This document shows positions 63,324-64,000 of a stretch of DNA of 64,000 nucleotides, one piece after another. How positions within the stretch are numbered: the stretch's first letter is position 1; the number at the start of each line of letters is the position of its first letter. The stretch lies in NCBI GenBank assembly GCA_019722365.1, contig JADFUC010001899.1, positions 37,491 through 101,490 of the forward strand, read 5' to 3'. Both the position numbers and the translations under genes were made by a program. Source of the stretch: Lithospermum erythrorhizon (Eukaryota > Streptophyta > Magnoliopsida > Boraginales > Boraginaceae). Under the pieces are notes generated by a model. The model searched no databases and was not told where the DNA came from. It saw only the letters and a program-made list of their open reading frames with translations.

Positions 63324-64000
63324 TAATGACCGTTACGAAAAAAAAAAAATTTAAATTTTTCGATTCGGTGGGACCGGGGATATTTAAATAATCTCGATGA
63401 TAATATTATTTAGTAAAATTTTGGGCAATTACATTTATAATTTGTAGTTTTTCCATGGAATATCTTATCTTTGGAATCGGGTTCGTGGAGATTTAGAAAT
63501 GCGATAGCGGAGAATTACTTAGAAACGAGCGTGACTCGAGGTTTTAAATATCTAGTCATGCTTATCTTCCATCATCATTATCAAACACTTCATCATCATC
63601 TTTTTTTCATGCTATGGCCGAAATATTCACCCCTCCCCTTAAAAAATTTGATTTTCCATTTCTCTCTTGATTGTCGGCTGGCTTCGAAGATCGGTTGTAA
63701 TATTGTTCTCCCGTCATTCTCTTGAGTTAAGGTAAGAAATTTCAAGTCTTCGAGATATTTCTTGGGTTTTGACATAGTTGATTTTAGTTAGATTTTTCAT
63801 AATTGAATTTTATGATAAATCTTAGTTGGTTATGGGTTCTATGGCGTATTTGAGTGATGAATTAAGTGATTTAGAGATGGGTTGAGGCGTTATGGTGAGT
63901 TGACTTTTAGGTTTTTGATTTGACTTTTATGTGGATATTTTATAAGACTTTAAATGTGTAGGTTATATTGGGACCTTATTATAGTTAGCAATACGTAACT
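63324..64000 (+). repeat. Family A LTR, copy 4, cut by the window end
   Basis: It starts TGTAATGACCGTTACG, then an A-run and TTCGATTCGGTGGGACCGGG, like copy 2. The 63.54-63.76 kb part matches the left-end LTR (CATCATCATC, GCCGAAA, GGTAAGAAATTT region). It continues with TTGACTTTTAGG text to the window edge. It is the best-preserved 5' end of the family. Confidence 0.65.

Overview
The window is plant nuclear DNA, most likely from a eudicot. Evidence is the GT-AG introns with AT-rich interiors, a plastid-type NAD kinase, a plant LRR-malectin receptor kinase, a CYP96-type P450, and a dense load of plant-type LTR retrotransposons, a LINE, a tRNA-derived SINE and MITE-like elements. I see nothing prokaryotic or organellar. 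The species cannot be fixed from the sequence.

Layout. 1-8.95 kb is retroelement wreckage: a minus-strand Ty3/gypsy element (polyprotein 1-2549, 5' LTR about 2550-4817), a Cassandra-like TRIM fragment with a 5S-rRNA-like core (about 4900-5215), an unrecognised degenerate stretch, and the 3' end of a Ty1/copia element with its LTR. 9.2-9.64 kb has an unidentified exon-like ORF. 10-13.86 kb is a decayed LINE. 16.49-18.02 kb is a CYP96-like P450 whose last fifth, including the haem loop, is broken by frameshifts and stops. 18.80-24.37 kb (minus) is a complete eight-exon NADK2-like NAD kinase gene, 977 codons by my splicing, with no lesion seen. 24.8-27.9 kb holds a SINE, a foldback MITE and a copia-like LTR. 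28.91-29.85 kb is a two-exon gene for a small unknown membrane protein. It is convergent with a long minus-strand LRR-malectin receptor kinase gene (30.42-46.09 kb, 22 recognisable exons).

The receptor kinase has an open kinase half. Its ectodomain half carries a frameshift in exon 2, a stop in exon 4 and a 2-bp frameshift in the first malectin exon, and apparently lacks one LRR segment. Its largest intron (33.53-41.23 kb) holds an LTR element and, beside it, a long-inverted-repeat element. From 46.1 kb to the end there is almost only repeat DNA: another LTR of the intronic family (47.99-49.45 kb) with its polypurine tract, a 76-86-bp tandem array, and at least four LTRs or LTR pieces of the family that flanks the gypsy element at the left end (one containing a 32-bp minisatellite).

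Only NADK2 and the small membrane-protein gene look intact. They share no visible pathway; the neighbourhood reads as ordinary plant gene space being invaded and eroded by transposons. All intron-exon calls were made by eye from splice signals, reading phase and protein similarity.
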